From positions 1 to 64,000 of the forward strand of contig JAPDJT010000010.1 of NCBI GenBank assembly GCA_029258955.1: a stretch of 64,000 nt of DNA, in the 5' to 3' direction. The number at the start of each line of letters is the position of its first letter. The stretch's first letter is position 1. The position numbers and the translations under genes are program-made. Below are positions 42,251 through 51,836 of the stretch, in pieces. The notes under the pieces were generated by a model that was not told the origin of the DNA, ran no database searches, and saw only the letters and a list, made by a program, of their open reading frames with translations. This DNA comes from Thermoplasmatota archaeon (GTDB lineage: Archaea; Thermoplasmatota; E2; UBA202; JdFR-43).

Positions 42251-42538
42251 TTAATTACCTCCCAAAATTTCATTAACTTCTTCTTTCCCTTTTTCCAATT
42301 CTTTAATTTGCTCTTCATCAAATTTTAGCAATAAAGCTAAAAATTCGCCAACATGTGTTTTTTCTTCCTTGGCAACATCTAACAAAATTTCCCTTATTCT
42401 CTCATTTTTTGTTAGATTTGCCATTTGCTCATACAAATTTATTGCATCTAATTCTGCTATCATTGCAAGCCTAAGTATTTCCTTATCTAAATCCTCCTCC
42501 TTTACCTTTTCCAAATTTATTGGTATTTTAGCCAACAT
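42251..42538 (-). CDS. Small ferritin-like protein of the encapsulated-ferritin type
   Basis: 95 residues, two long helices. The metal ligands appear in AELDAINLYEQMA (Glu near 28 and 35) and EEKTHVGEF (Glu, His near 61-64). This matches the small ferritin-like family that includes encapsulated ferritins, which form decamers and oxidise iron inside encapsulin shells. No encapsulin gene or C-terminal targeting peptide is seen here; the C-terminus (EVNEILGGN) is short. The gene has a GAGGTGAT ribosome-binding site and belongs to the peroxide/superoxide operon. Ferroxidase activity is inferred. Confidence 0.78.
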   Translation of the reverse strand: MLAKIPINLEKVKEEDLDKEILRLAMIAELDAINLYEQMANLTKNERIREILLDVAKEEKTHVGEFLALLLKFDEEQIKELEKGKEEVNEILGGN

Positions 42539-42547
42539 TTTATCACC

Positions 42548-42683
42548 TCATATTTTTCCTACTAATTCTAAAGAAACTTTTAATGTTTTTTTCGGTTCCC
42601 AGCTTGCTGGGCACCTTGCCAGGATGCTCTTCATGAAATGCCTCTGCCTCTATATCTGGAATTTTCTCCCCAACTTTTATCAT
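42548..42683 (-). pseudogene. Internally deleted peroxiredoxin remnant
   Basis: Between the intact peroxiredoxin and the ferritin-like gene are two peroxiredoxin fragments in different frames. The first, from ATG 42683 (overlapping the peroxiredoxin stop as ATGA), reads [19 protein letters not shown], a typical N-terminus. After a frame change it continues RCPASWEPKKTLKVSLELVG, ending at 42548, the typical AhpC-type C-terminus with its resolving Cys. The middle, about 170 residues with the peroxidatic Cys, is missing. A second, two-Cys peroxiredoxin gene was therefore once present in this operon. Confidence 0.85.
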
Positions 42684-43345
42684 TGTTCCGCCTCTTTGTG
42701 GCAGAACCACCAGTCGAAGCATTCCATTTCTCCAGCCTTTGCTTTTTCAAGCCTTTCCTTAGCTTCTTTTTCGCTCATTGCAGGAGGTATAATTACATTG
42801 CTTCCAACAAGCTCATTATTTGGCCAGTTTGCTGGAATAGCAACGCCTTGCTTATCTGCCATTTGCAGTCCTTTTACCATTCTAAGAATTTCATCCATAT
42901 TTCTTCCAAGCTCTTGTGGATAGTAAAGTATTGCTCTTATTATTCCCTTATCATCCACAATGAAGACAGCTCTAACTGTATTCGTTCCTTTGTTTGGATG
43001 AATTAAGCCAAGAATGTTTGCTACTCTTCCAGTATCATCTGCAATTATTGGGAATTTTATTTCAATGCCTATCTTTTCTTTTATCCATTCAACCCATTTT
43101 ATATGGCTGAATACTTGGTCTATACTCAAGCCAATGAGTTCTGTATTCAATGCTTTAAATTCATTATATCTCTTTTGGAATGCAACAAATTCTGTTGTAC
43201 ATACTGGCGTAAAATCAGCTGGATGGCTGAATAAAATAAACCATTTGCCTTTGTAATCATCTGGCAATTTTATTTTTCCATGCGTTGTTAATACTTCTAT
43301 CTCTGGAAATTTTTCCCCTAACAATGGAATTTTTCCTTCCACCAT
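42680..43345 (-). CDS. Peroxiredoxin (archaeal Prx6-like)
   Basis: 221 residues from ATG 43345, which has the GGTGAT ribosome-binding site. The peroxidatic Cys lies in [13 protein letters not shown] (about residue 49), and the C-terminal CFDWWFC pair resembles the resolving Cys region of archaeal thioredoxin peroxidases such as that of Aeropyrum. It reduces hydrogen and organic peroxides. It is the first gene of a seven-gene minus-strand run ending at fprA. Its promoter contains three TNCGAAT motifs spaced exactly 21 bp apart. Confidence 0.94.
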   Translation of the reverse strand: MVEGKIPLLGEKFPEIEVLTTHGKIKLPDDYKGKWFILFSHPADFTPVCTTEFVAFQKRYNEFKALNTELIGLSIDQVFSHIKWVEWIKEKIGIEIKFPIIADDTGRVANILGLIHPNKGTNTVRAVFIVDDKGIIRAILYYPQELGRNMDEILRMVKGLQMADKQGVAIPANWPNNELVGSNVIIPPAMSEKEAKERLEKAKAGEMECFDWWFCHKEAEQ

Positions 43346-43369
43346 TTTTATCACCAATTTATAATTTAG

Positions 43370-43418
43370 TTCGAATATTTAAATTTTTCTTTCGAATTTA
43401 ATAAAATTTTTTACGAAT
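43370..43418 (-). promoter_or_regulatory. Three phased TNCGAAT sites in the peroxiredoxin promoter
   Basis: TTCGAAT at 43370-43376 and 43391-43397, and TACGAAT at 43412-43418. The CG dinucleotides are 21 bp apart each time, so all three face the same side of the helix, as for cooperative Lrp-type binding. The divergent gene at 43591 encodes an Lrp/AsnC protein. Confidence 0.65.
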
Positions 43419-43436
43419 TTTGTTAATGACAGAAAC

Positions 43437-43522
43437 AGATTAAATGAAAAACTAGTTATCAATGGTTGTTATTGCAGGAAGAGAATTATCATGGCAACAT
43501 TTCATTCACTCTAACAATCTTA
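43437..43522 (+). repeat. Dispersed inverted-repeat element between peroxiredoxin and lrp
   Basis: attaaatgaaaaactagtta, tcaatggttgttattgcagg, tatcatggcaacatttcatt: a family copy. It separates two sets of phased operator sites, as if inserted between them. Confidence 0.6.
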
Positions 43523-43556
43523 TTAAAAAATCTTACATAACAAAAAAGAATATATA

Positions 43557-43585
43557 GTACGATTTTATTTATTTTTGGTGCGAAT
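43557..43585 (+). promoter_or_regulatory. Two phased sites at the lrp promoter
   Basis: TACGATT (CG at 43560) and TGCGAAT (CG at 43581), 21 bp apart, just upstream of ATG 43591. They resemble the three sites at the peroxiredoxin promoter and suggest autoregulation. Confidence 0.5.
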
Positions 43586-43590
43586 TTCGG

Positions 43591-44022
43591 ATGATAGATA
43601 AAATAGATGAAAGGATACTGGAAATATTGCAAAAGAATGCTAGGACGCCCTATACCCAGATTGCAAAAGAAGTTGGGTTAAGCGAGGGAGCAATAAGGAA
43701 AAGAATAGAAGCATTGGAGAAAAAAGGAGTAATAAAAAAATATGTTGCAATAATCGATCCTAAAAAAATTGGATATAACAGTATAACTTTGCTTGGAATA
43801 GATACAGAGCCAACTAAATTGCTGGAAATAGCGAATGAAATTTCAAAGTTAAAGGAAGCTAAAAATGTTTATTTGTCTACTGGGGACCACATGATTATGG
43901 CGGAGATATGGGCAAAAGATGGAAAAGAACTCTCCAACATTTTAGCAAATAAAATTGCAAAAATAGAAGGAGTTAAAAGAATCTGCCCAGCTATAATATT
44001 GGAAAAATTAAAGGAGGGATAA
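43591..44022 (+). CDS. Lrp/AsnC-family transcriptional regulator
   Basis: 143 residues, the normal size. An N-terminal helix-turn-helix (about 4-55: [35 protein letters not shown]) is followed by a RAM ligand-binding domain (about 65-140) with the usual [15 protein letters not shown] pattern. The gene is divergent from the peroxiredoxin operon and both promoters carry TNCGAAT motifs at 21-bp spacing, so it probably controls that operon and itself. The following 64-residue gene starts one base after the stop. Confidence 0.9.
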   Translation: MIDKIDERILEILQKNARTPYTQIAKEVGLSEGAIRKRIEALEKKGVIKKYVAIIDPKKIGYNSITLLGIDTEPTKLLEIANEISKLKEAKNVYLSTGDHMIMAEIWAKDGKELSNILANKIAKIEGVKRICPAIILEKLKEG

Positions 44023-44023
44023 A

Positions 44024-44218
44024 ATGGAAGAAATAAAAATGGCTTTAAATGGAAAGAAAATGTTTGAAAAACTCGCAAAAGATGGAATGGAATATCCTGC
44101 TAAATTTAAAGAAATAGCAGAAGAAATTTTCGGGAAAATTGAGAAAGAGCAGGAAAAATTTTTGAAAAATCTCAAAGATGAAAGAATAAAAGAATTTAGA
44201 ATGGATAGCCTCAGCTAA
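44024..44218 (+). CDS. Hypothetical small helical protein, co-transcribed with lrp
   Basis: 64 residues, nearly all helix-forming (KKMFEKLAKDGMEYPAKFKEIAEEIFGKIEKEQEKFLKNLKDE), so probably one or two amphipathic helices. The ribosome-binding site AAGGAGGG lies in the end of the lrp gene. No family recognised. Its last eight bases overlap the convergent eno gene. It may be a partner of the Lrp protein. Confidence 0.6.
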   Translation: MEEIKMALNGKKMFEKLAKDGMEYPAKFKEIAEEIFGKIEKEQEKFLKNLKDERIKEFRMDSLS

Positions 44219-45476
44219 TTCCCCGTTTATTCCATTGTTTCCCTGCATATAATGGCTTTTTTATTTTTTCTTCTATTCTTAAAAGCCTGTTATATTTTGC
44301 AGTTCTCTCCCCCCTGCATGGAGCGCCAGCTTTAATTTGTCCTGCCTTTAATGCGACGCATAAATCAGCTATGAAATCATCGCATGTATCGCCGGAGCGG
44401 TGAGAAACCATAACAGCATATCCATTTTTGAAGCAAAGATTTGCAACTTCAATTGCTTCGCTAAGAGTTCCAATCTGATTTGGCTTGAGTAATAAAGCGT
44501 TGCAAGCATTGTTTTTTATTCCCTTTCTAAGCCTTTTTGGATTTGTCACAAATAAATCATCACCAACAATCTGGACTTTACCTCCAATTTTTTTAGTTAA
44601 TTCTGCAAAATTTTCCCAATCTTCTTCATGAAAAGCATCTTCTATTGAGATAACAGGATAAGTTTTAGCTAACTCGATATAATAATCCATAAGCTCTCCA
44701 GCATCCATTTTTTTGTGTAAATCATAATAGCCATTTTTATAAAAAGAGGAGGCTGCGCAGTCTAAAGCCAAATATATTTCCTTTTCATATCCATTTTCTT
44801 CTATTGCTTCCATTATTATTTCTAAAGCATCCTCTGTTTTGCTTAATGGAGGAGCAAATCCTCCTTCATCCCCAACATTTATTGCATTTTTTCCAAATTT
44901 TTTCTTTATAAGCTCCTTTAATGTATAATATGTTTCACAGGCTTTTCTCAGCGCTTCTGCAAATGAATTTGCTTTTATTGGAGCTATCATATGTTCCTGT
45001 ATCGCCAAATCATTTCCAGCATGCACTCCTCCATTTATCACATTCATAAATGGAATTGGAAGCAGATCTGATTCACCAAGATATTCATATGGTTCTTTTT
45101 TTAATACCATGGAAGCGCATCTGCAAACAGCTATTGAAACAGCTATGCAAGCGTTGGCGCCAAGCAAACTTTTATTTTTTGTTGCATCTATCTCTACCAT
45201 TTTTTTATCTATTTTCTCTTGCTCTCTCACATCCATTCCCACAATAGCCGGAGCAATTATTTTCTCAATATTCTTTATTGCTTTCATGACGCCTTTTCCA
45301 TGAAACTCTTTATTTCCATCTCTCAATTCCAAAGCTTCTTCTTTTCCTTTAGAGGCGCCAGAAGGAGCTATGGCTATACCTATTGCATTTTTTGTTTTTA
45401 CCTCGGCCTCTACAGTTGGATTTCCCCTTGAATCTAAAACCTGTCTCGCTTTCACTTCCTCAATTTTGTATTGCAT
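44211..45476 (-). CDS. eno: Enolase
   Basis: 421 residues. Converts 2-phosphoglycerate to phosphoenolpyruvate. The N-terminal ARQVLDSRGNPTVEAEV (about 9-25), the catalytic Glu/Lys regions, SIEDAFHEEDW, and the C-terminal signature LLKPNQIGTLSEA and VSHRSGDTCDDFIADL are present. It joins gap, pgk and gpmI to complete lower glycolysis in this window. The divergent mntP start is 44 bp away and both TATA-like boxes overlap in that gap. Confidence 0.97.
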   Translation of the reverse strand: MQYKIEEVKARQVLDSRGNPTVEAEVKTKNAIGIAIAPSGASKGKEEALELRDGNKEFHGKGVMKAIKNIEKIIAPAIVGMDVREQEKIDKKMVEIDATKNKSLLGANACIAVSIAVCRCASMVLKKEPYEYLGESDLLPIPFMNVINGGVHAGNDLAIQEHMIAPIKANSFAEALRKACETYYTLKELIKKKFGKNAINVGDEGGFAPPLSKTEDALEIIMEAIEENGYEKEIYLALDCAASSFYKNGYYDLHKKMDAGELMDYYIELAKTYPVISIEDAFHEEDWENFAELTKKIGGKVQIVGDDLFVTNPKRLRKGIKNNACNALLLKPNQIGTLSEAIEVANLCFKNGYAVMVSHRSGDTCDDFIADLCVALKAGQIKAGAPCRGERTAKYNRLLRIEEKIKKPLYAGKQWNKRGIS

Positions 45477-45520
45477 AAATGAAATTGAAAAAAGTATTTA
45501 TTTAGTTGCCTTTGCTGTTT

Positions 45521-46036
45521 GTGGATTTAATTTCAATTGTGCTTATTGCCATTGCATTATCAATGGATGCATTTGCTGTTTCATTAGCTATAGGTATGGT
45601 AAATAAGGAATATGCAATAAAATTGCCCCTATCTTTTGGAATTTTCCAAGCTTTTATGCCCATTTTTGGATGGCTGATTGGCATAGAAATTAAAGAAATG
45701 ATTTCCTCATTCGACCATTGGATTGCTTTCTTTATTCTTTCTGCTATAGGACTAAAAATGATTTTTGAGGCAGAGGAATTTGAAATAAATGCACACTCTA
45801 TTCTTATATTATCTATTGCAACAAGTATAGATGCCTTTGCCATAGGAATAACCTTATCTATTTTAAACATCTCAATTTTCTTTCCAGCTTTAATTATAGG
45901 ACTAGTAACATTCATAATATGCTTTATTGGCTTTTTAATAGCTGGAAAAATTAAATTTGATAAAGCAGAGATAATAGGAGGTATAATCTTAATTTTTCTT
46001 GGCTTGAAAATATTGTATGAGCATTTACATGGATAG
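45521..46036 (+). CDS. mntP: MntP-like manganese efflux pump
   Basis: 171 residues, six membrane helices in two repeats. From the GTG at 45521 the protein begins MDLISIVLIAIALSMDAFAV, the exact MntP opening, and the other repeat has SIATSIDAFAIGITL; the paired Asp residues (SMDAFAV and SIDAFAI) bind manganese. A TTG 15 bases upstream is rejected because the TATA-like tatttatt lies about 25 bp before the GTG. Exports Mn2+. The 3' end overlaps the convergent transporter gene by 12 bases. Confidence 0.9.
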   Translation: MDLISIVLIAIALSMDAFAVSLAIGMVNKEYAIKLPLSFGIFQAFMPIFGWLIGIEIKEMISSFDHWIAFFILSAIGLKMIFEAEEFEINAHSILILSIATSIDAFAIGITLSILNISIFFPALIIGLVTFIICFIGFLIAGKIKFDKAEIIGGIILIFLGLKILYEHLHG

Positions 46037-46435
46037 CAAAACACCTGCAATTAAAGCCAGTAAAATGCCAACTGCATTTTGCAATGAAATTTTCTCCTTT
46101 AAAATTAAAATACTAAGCAAAACAGTTATAACGGGATATAAAGCTGTAAAAGATGTGACTATACTTGCCTTATACTTCTCCAATGCAAAATACCATAGAA
46201 TTGTGCCAGCAAATCCAAGTAAAGTAGCAAATATGATGAAAATTATTCCTTTACTAAATTCAAATTTGTTTGGAAATGTGTAAAAAACTATCCCTAAGCT
46301 TATGAAAACGCCAACAAGATATGCATAAAATAAAGCATTTTTTAGTCCAATCTCATCTGAGCCAAGTTTAAATAGGAAAGCCCATAGCCCCCAGAGTATA
46401 ATTACAGCTATGCAAAGCAATGTTTGCCAGTTCAT
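46025..46435 (-). CDS. Half-size EamA/DMT-family transporter
   Basis: 136 residues, five membrane helices, one EamA domain (GLWAFLFKLGS near the start and SFTALYPVITVLLSILILKEKIS near the end). Half-size members act as dimers and export or import small metabolites. The substrate is not known. It overlaps the preceding DUF5611-like gene start by four bases (ATGA-type), so the two are coupled. Confidence 0.83.
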   Translation of the reverse strand: MNWQTLLCIAVIILWGLWAFLFKLGSDEIGLKNALFYAYLVGVFISLGIVFYTFPNKFEFSKGIIFIIFATLLGFAGTILWYFALEKYKASIVTSFTALYPVITVLLSILILKEKISLQNAVGILLALIAGVLLSM

Positions 46436-46725
46436 TCTCCCCTTACTTCCTTTTCCAGCAATTTTTTCCTTTCCTTTGCTGTTCTTCCTGTTGCTTCAAA
46501 TAAAAAATCATTCCATTTTTTCAAAACTTCATAACTTCCATTTACTTTTTCAGGAGGAACAATATCAACAATAAGATAATTTCCTTCCTTTTTCATATAA
46601 ACCTTTCCTATTCCTTCTGCTTCAAATTCTATACCTTCTTCAACATTTCCTTCAACACCAAAATATCTCTTTATTAATGCATTTAAATCAGGCTTATGCC
46701 CTCTCTTTATAGAATATTTTCTCAT
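46432..46725 (-). CDS. Archaeal DUF5611-like small protein
   Basis: 97 residues, soluble alpha/beta. The start MRKYSIKRGHKPDLNALI resembles the archaeal DUF5611 family, which I recall only by its N-terminus; confidence is moderate. A C-terminal basic helix (TAKERKKLLEKEVRGE) follows. The next gene, the EamA transporter, overlaps its end by four bases. Confidence 0.5.
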   Translation of the reverse strand: MRKYSIKRGHKPDLNALIKRYFGVEGNVEEGIEFEAEGIGKVYMKKEGNYLIVDIVPPEKVNGSYEVLKKWNDFLFEATGRTAKERKKLLEKEVRGE

Positions 46726-46863
46726 GAGATGATATAAAAATATGATATAAAATCATTTTTGGAAATTGGAAATGAAGCGGTTTTACAAAACGATCTTTTC
46801 TAAAATAGTTTTCAACGAGTTATTTCTTTGTTTAACAAAAATGCAAAAATATGATTGCAATAG

Positions 46864-48480
46864 CTAAATAATAGTATATGGAATTATACGAGGGCAAAAA
46901 TCAAAGATCACATAATAGATTATGATAAGCCAAGGAATGTAAATGAGTACACATAGTATCGGTTTCGGGAGTGGTATAGCCCAATTATACCAGTAATTTC
47001 TAAAAAATATATTTATAAGAGATTCCCAAACAATTACATGCGGTAAATTATTTCTTTTTACGATATTAAAGAGTGATTGCTCTAAATCAATACCATCAAA
47101 ATTCCTTCTTAATTCATTTCTTTTTATAACTGTATAAAAACTATGATAAACATATATTCCGCAACTATTATTGCAAATTCTATTTCCTTTCAATATTGTA
47201 TGAATTGATTGAGAAATAACAATTCCTCGCTCTGTTTTTTCGATATGATTTTTTAAAATCATCGTGTTTCTAGAAGAATAAATGAGTATACCCTCCGCAA
47301 TCTTTGATATATTATTTTTTTCTATTACGCATTTATTAGAATTAGTTAACATTATCCCACATCCTCCTTTTCCATGTGATATTGAACAATTATAAATTGA
47401 CACGTTAGTTGAATAAACTACAAAAATAGCAATTGAAGACTCCGTTATTATAACATTCTTTATGATGGAATTATTGCAATTAACAAGAATGACCTCACCA
47501 AAATTTCCAGAAATGATTATATTTGGTGAATTTTTATAGTAAAGAATTTTTTTAAATCCATCTGAAGAATATTTTGTATTATTTCTGATAGTGTGTGTAT
47601 TATAATAAACAAGCTTATTCCCATATATACTAAGAGCACCACGAAATACATTGTTTTTTAAGGTTAAATTAATAGAGAAAAATAGTTTTACTGACCTGAA
47701 ACTATTGTTCTCAAATATGTTATCGTTACAACCATAGATAAAAACTCTTGATATGAATTCATTTTCATAGAATTGATTTTTATTAGAAGAAAAGCATTCT
47801 AAACCCTCGATTGTATTATTATAGAAGAAATTATTTCCCCCTTCCTCAATCCATATTGAATCATAATCTGATCCTCCCGTGAGTATCTTGTTGTCTATGA
47901 ACTCATTTTCGGAGCATCTAAACATTTTAATAGCGATTCCACATGCTTCTTGTTTAGTCTCTATAGTATTGTTTATGAGTCTATTGTAATTGGAACGATC
48001 TATTGACAAAGCATACCCACATTCATAACCACAAGTTATCTCTTTTGGCAAATTAATAATATGGCAGTTTTCAATTATGTTACCTGAAGAATAAATTTCC
48101 ATGGTGATACTGGCATTCAGTTTTACCTCCAGATTTTTTAGAGTACAATTATTTGCAACTATTTTGACAGCGAATTTACTATTTCCTCCATTTATAACAG
48201 GTTTCTTTCCATCTATTTCAACACCAATAAGACATATTGATTTGTCTATTGTAATGTTTTCATGATAAATATTATAAAAAACTATTATGGTATCTCCATC
48301 CTTAGAATCATTTATTGCATCTTGAATGCAGGTATAGTTATTTGGACCTTTTCCACCAACATAAAGTGTTTTTCCATTGTTTAGTTTATAATTTGTTTTA
48401 TAAATGGTAAAAGGTGTTGTTTCAGGAATAGTAACTAAGAGAAGAATTGCTACAATGATTGCGATCCTTTTCACATTCAT
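46864..48480 (-). CDS. Secreted NosD-like beta-helix protein with C-terminal membrane anchor
   Basis: 538 residues from ATG 48480, which begins a clear signal peptide (MNVKRIAIIVAILLLVTI); an ATG 81 bases upstream is rejected because a TATA-like tttataaa lies only 20-27 bp before 48480. The N-terminal motif LYVGGKGPNNYTCIQDAINDSKDGDTI (about 40-70) marks the CASH/NosD family, and repeated N-N-T/I segments form a long parallel beta-helix. The C-terminal 40 residues (PILCVLIYIPWLIIIYYVI) are a membrane helix. It is a paralogue of the protein at 54760, which instead ends in an Ig-like module. It probably binds polysaccharide or another surface ligand. Confidence 0.78.
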   Translation of the reverse strand: MNVKRIAIIVAILLLVTIPETTPFTIYKTNYKLNNGKTLYVGGKGPNNYTCIQDAINDSKDGDTIIVFYNIYHENITIDKSICLIGVEIDGKKPVINGGNSKFAVKIVANNCTLKNLEVKLNASITMEIYSSGNIIENCHIINLPKEITCGYECGYALSIDRSNYNRLINNTIETKQEACGIAIKMFRCSENEFIDNKILTGGSDYDSIWIEEGGNNFFYNNTIEGLECFSSNKNQFYENEFISRVFIYGCNDNIFENNSFRSVKLFFSINLTLKNNVFRGALSIYGNKLVYYNTHTIRNNTKYSSDGFKKILYYKNSPNIIISGNFGEVILVNCNNSIIKNVIITESSIAIFVVYSTNVSIYNCSISHGKGGCGIMLTNSNKCVIEKNNISKIAEGILIYSSRNTMILKNHIEKTERGIVISQSIHTILKGNRICNNSCGIYVYHSFYTVIKRNELRRNFDGIDLEQSLFNIVKRNNLPHVIVWESLINIFFRNYWYNWAIPLPKPILCVLIYIPWLIIIYYVIFDFCPRIIPYTII

Positions 48481-48484
48481 ATAG

Positions 48485-49925
<1,441 letters not shown>

Positions 49926-49929
<4 letters not shown>

Positions 49930-51644
49930 AGAAGTTCATATTTGCTTTCCTACTCTTAATCTTCATTGCTGGTTATTCAAAAGCAGATGTTACAATGGCT
50001 TATTTTTATAGCAAAGATTGTTTAGTTTGCCAAAAAATTGAACCTTTTATTAGCTATTTAGAAAATTTATCTTATGTTAAAGTTGAAAAGTATAAAGTTG
50101 AATTGCTACCAGAAAAAATGAACGAAAATGATAGCCTACTTTACAATTTATCTGAAGCATATAATGCAATCAGAATTGTGCCAATTATTTTTATGGCAAA
50201 TGAGTGGTATTTTTTTAATGAGAGCAATCTGGAAGAGGAAAAGCAAAGATTGCTCAATGATTTAGAAGAATTAAAAAATTATAGCATTGAATCACCAATA
50301 AAAAATGGAAAGTTAAATTATCCAAAGCCAGTTTGCATTCTCATTGTTTATAATTCAAAACACGAAAATGTAAAATGGGCTGTTAATGAATTTGAAAAGA
50401 ATATAAAATTTGTTAGAGTAGATGTTATTGATATAAAATATAAAGAAAATGAGAGTATAGCAAAAAAATTGGGTGTAGAAGAAACACCTGTTGTGTTCAT
50501 AGGGGAGAAAAGCTACTTGTTAAATAAGCAAAACATAAGCTTTTTAATAAATGAAGCTAAAAAATACGAAAAAATTGGATTAGCTTTTCCATCGGCTTAT
50601 GAAGAAAAAGAGATTTGCATGCTTCTATTTTACAATCCAAAATGTTCTTCATGCAGAGAGTTTAGAAGAATGCTTGATATACTTGCAACAAAATATCCAT
50701 TGGATATAAAAGTATATAATATAAATCTGGAGGAAAATTATGACTTGCTTTTAGACTACTATGAAAAATATAACATAACAAAATCTCACTCAACAAATCT
50801 TTTTGTTGGCGACAAATACTTTTATTCAATAGCCCAAAAGGATGAAATAGAAGGGGAAATCAAAAAATGGCTTCATACTGGCTTGGATTGCCCCACTCCC
50901 GGCAAGGGAAATCCAGAAGAATTTTTAAAAAAATATACTCTTATTGCTGTTGCAGTTGGTGGTCTTTTAGATGGTGTAAATCCATGTGCTTTTGCAACCC
51001 TAATTTTCTTTATTGCTTATCTGGAAAGAGTAAAAAGAAAAGAAGCAATTTTACCAATAGGAATTTCATTTGCAATAGCCATTTATATATGCTATTTCTT
51101 AATTGGCTTAGGCTTCCTTGAATTTTTAAATGCTATCGAAGGAATCGAAATTTTATCTTTATATCTATATGGAGTAATCGGCTTCTCTGCCGTTATACTT
51201 GGCTTCTTCAGCCTTTATGATTTTGTTGCAATCAGAAAAGAAAAGAAAGTTGTTTTACAGCTCCCGAATTTCTTGAAGAAAAGAAGGGGAAGAGTAATAA
51301 AAAGGATTACTGAAGATAAAAAAATTGCACTTCTTGCTTTAATTGCATTTATATCTGGTTTCTTAATTTCCGCCATAGAATTTGCTTGCACTGGCCAAAT
51401 ATTGCTTCCAATAATAGCGGTAATAAAAAGCTCAACAGCATCAAAAACTTTAGCATTGATTTATTTAATTATATATAACATAATGTTCATTTTACCCTTA
51501 CTTTTCATTCTTGCTCTATTCTATTTCGGCTATTCTTCAAAGGCAATGGCGGGGGCGCAGAAAAAAAGCTATGCATATGTAAAGCTTTTCATTGGCATAT
51601 TTTTAATCATAATTGGTAGTTATATGGTATATAGGATAATGTAA
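49926..51644 (+). CDS. Multi-thioredoxin, CcdA/DsbD-like membrane protein
   Basis: 572 residues. A signal peptide is followed by three thioredoxin-like domains: the first with DCLVC (Cys 32 and 35), the second (about 135-220) with no CXXC, and the third with CSSC (about 241-244). The C-terminal 240 residues are a CcdA-type membrane domain with eight helices; its two reactive Cys are in GVNPCAFA and EFACTGQI. Such proteins pass electrons from the cytoplasm to secreted thiol-disulfide proteins. Coupled to pyrI by a four-base overlap, probably a chance fusion of operons. Confidence 0.85.
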
Positions 51645-51700
51645 AGTTTCCAACCTAATGGAAAAGAATTGTTTTTGCAATCGTGCTAAGAAGTTGCTTC

Positions 51701-51780
51701 CTGAACAATGAAAAATGATTGTCATTGGCTATTTTGCATGAAAGAGATTACAAAGCATATCCTCATTTATTGATAAACTC
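51701..51780 (+). repeat. Dispersed inverted-repeat element
   Basis: ctgaacaatgaaaaatgatt, gtcattggctattttgcatg, aaagagattacaaagcat, then cctcatttattgataaactc. It is colinear with the 13825 copy and ends about 30 bp before the tes operator. Confidence 0.7.
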
Positions 51781-51811
51781 AATATCTAACCTTTTTTTTC
51801 CAAAACATAAA

Positions 51812-51830
51812 AATATTACTTTGTAATATT
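51812..51830 (+). promoter_or_regulatory. Perfect palindromic operator at the tes promoter
   Basis: AATATTAC-TTT-GTAATATT: eight-base arms, fully complementary, six bases before ATG 51837. It overlaps the expected TATA box and transcription start, so a bound protein would repress. The sufC promoter has nearly the same palindrome at the same place. Confidence 0.75.
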
Positions 51831-51836
51831 GCCATA

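Noticed and set aside
45502-46050. Minus-strand open frame opposite mntP
   Set aside because: The plus strand encodes a clear MntP; the opposite frame has no family and no start context.
46726-46863. RNA or regulatory element in the gap before the NosD-like gene's end
   Set aside because: AT-rich with no stems, boxes or repeat arms that I can support.
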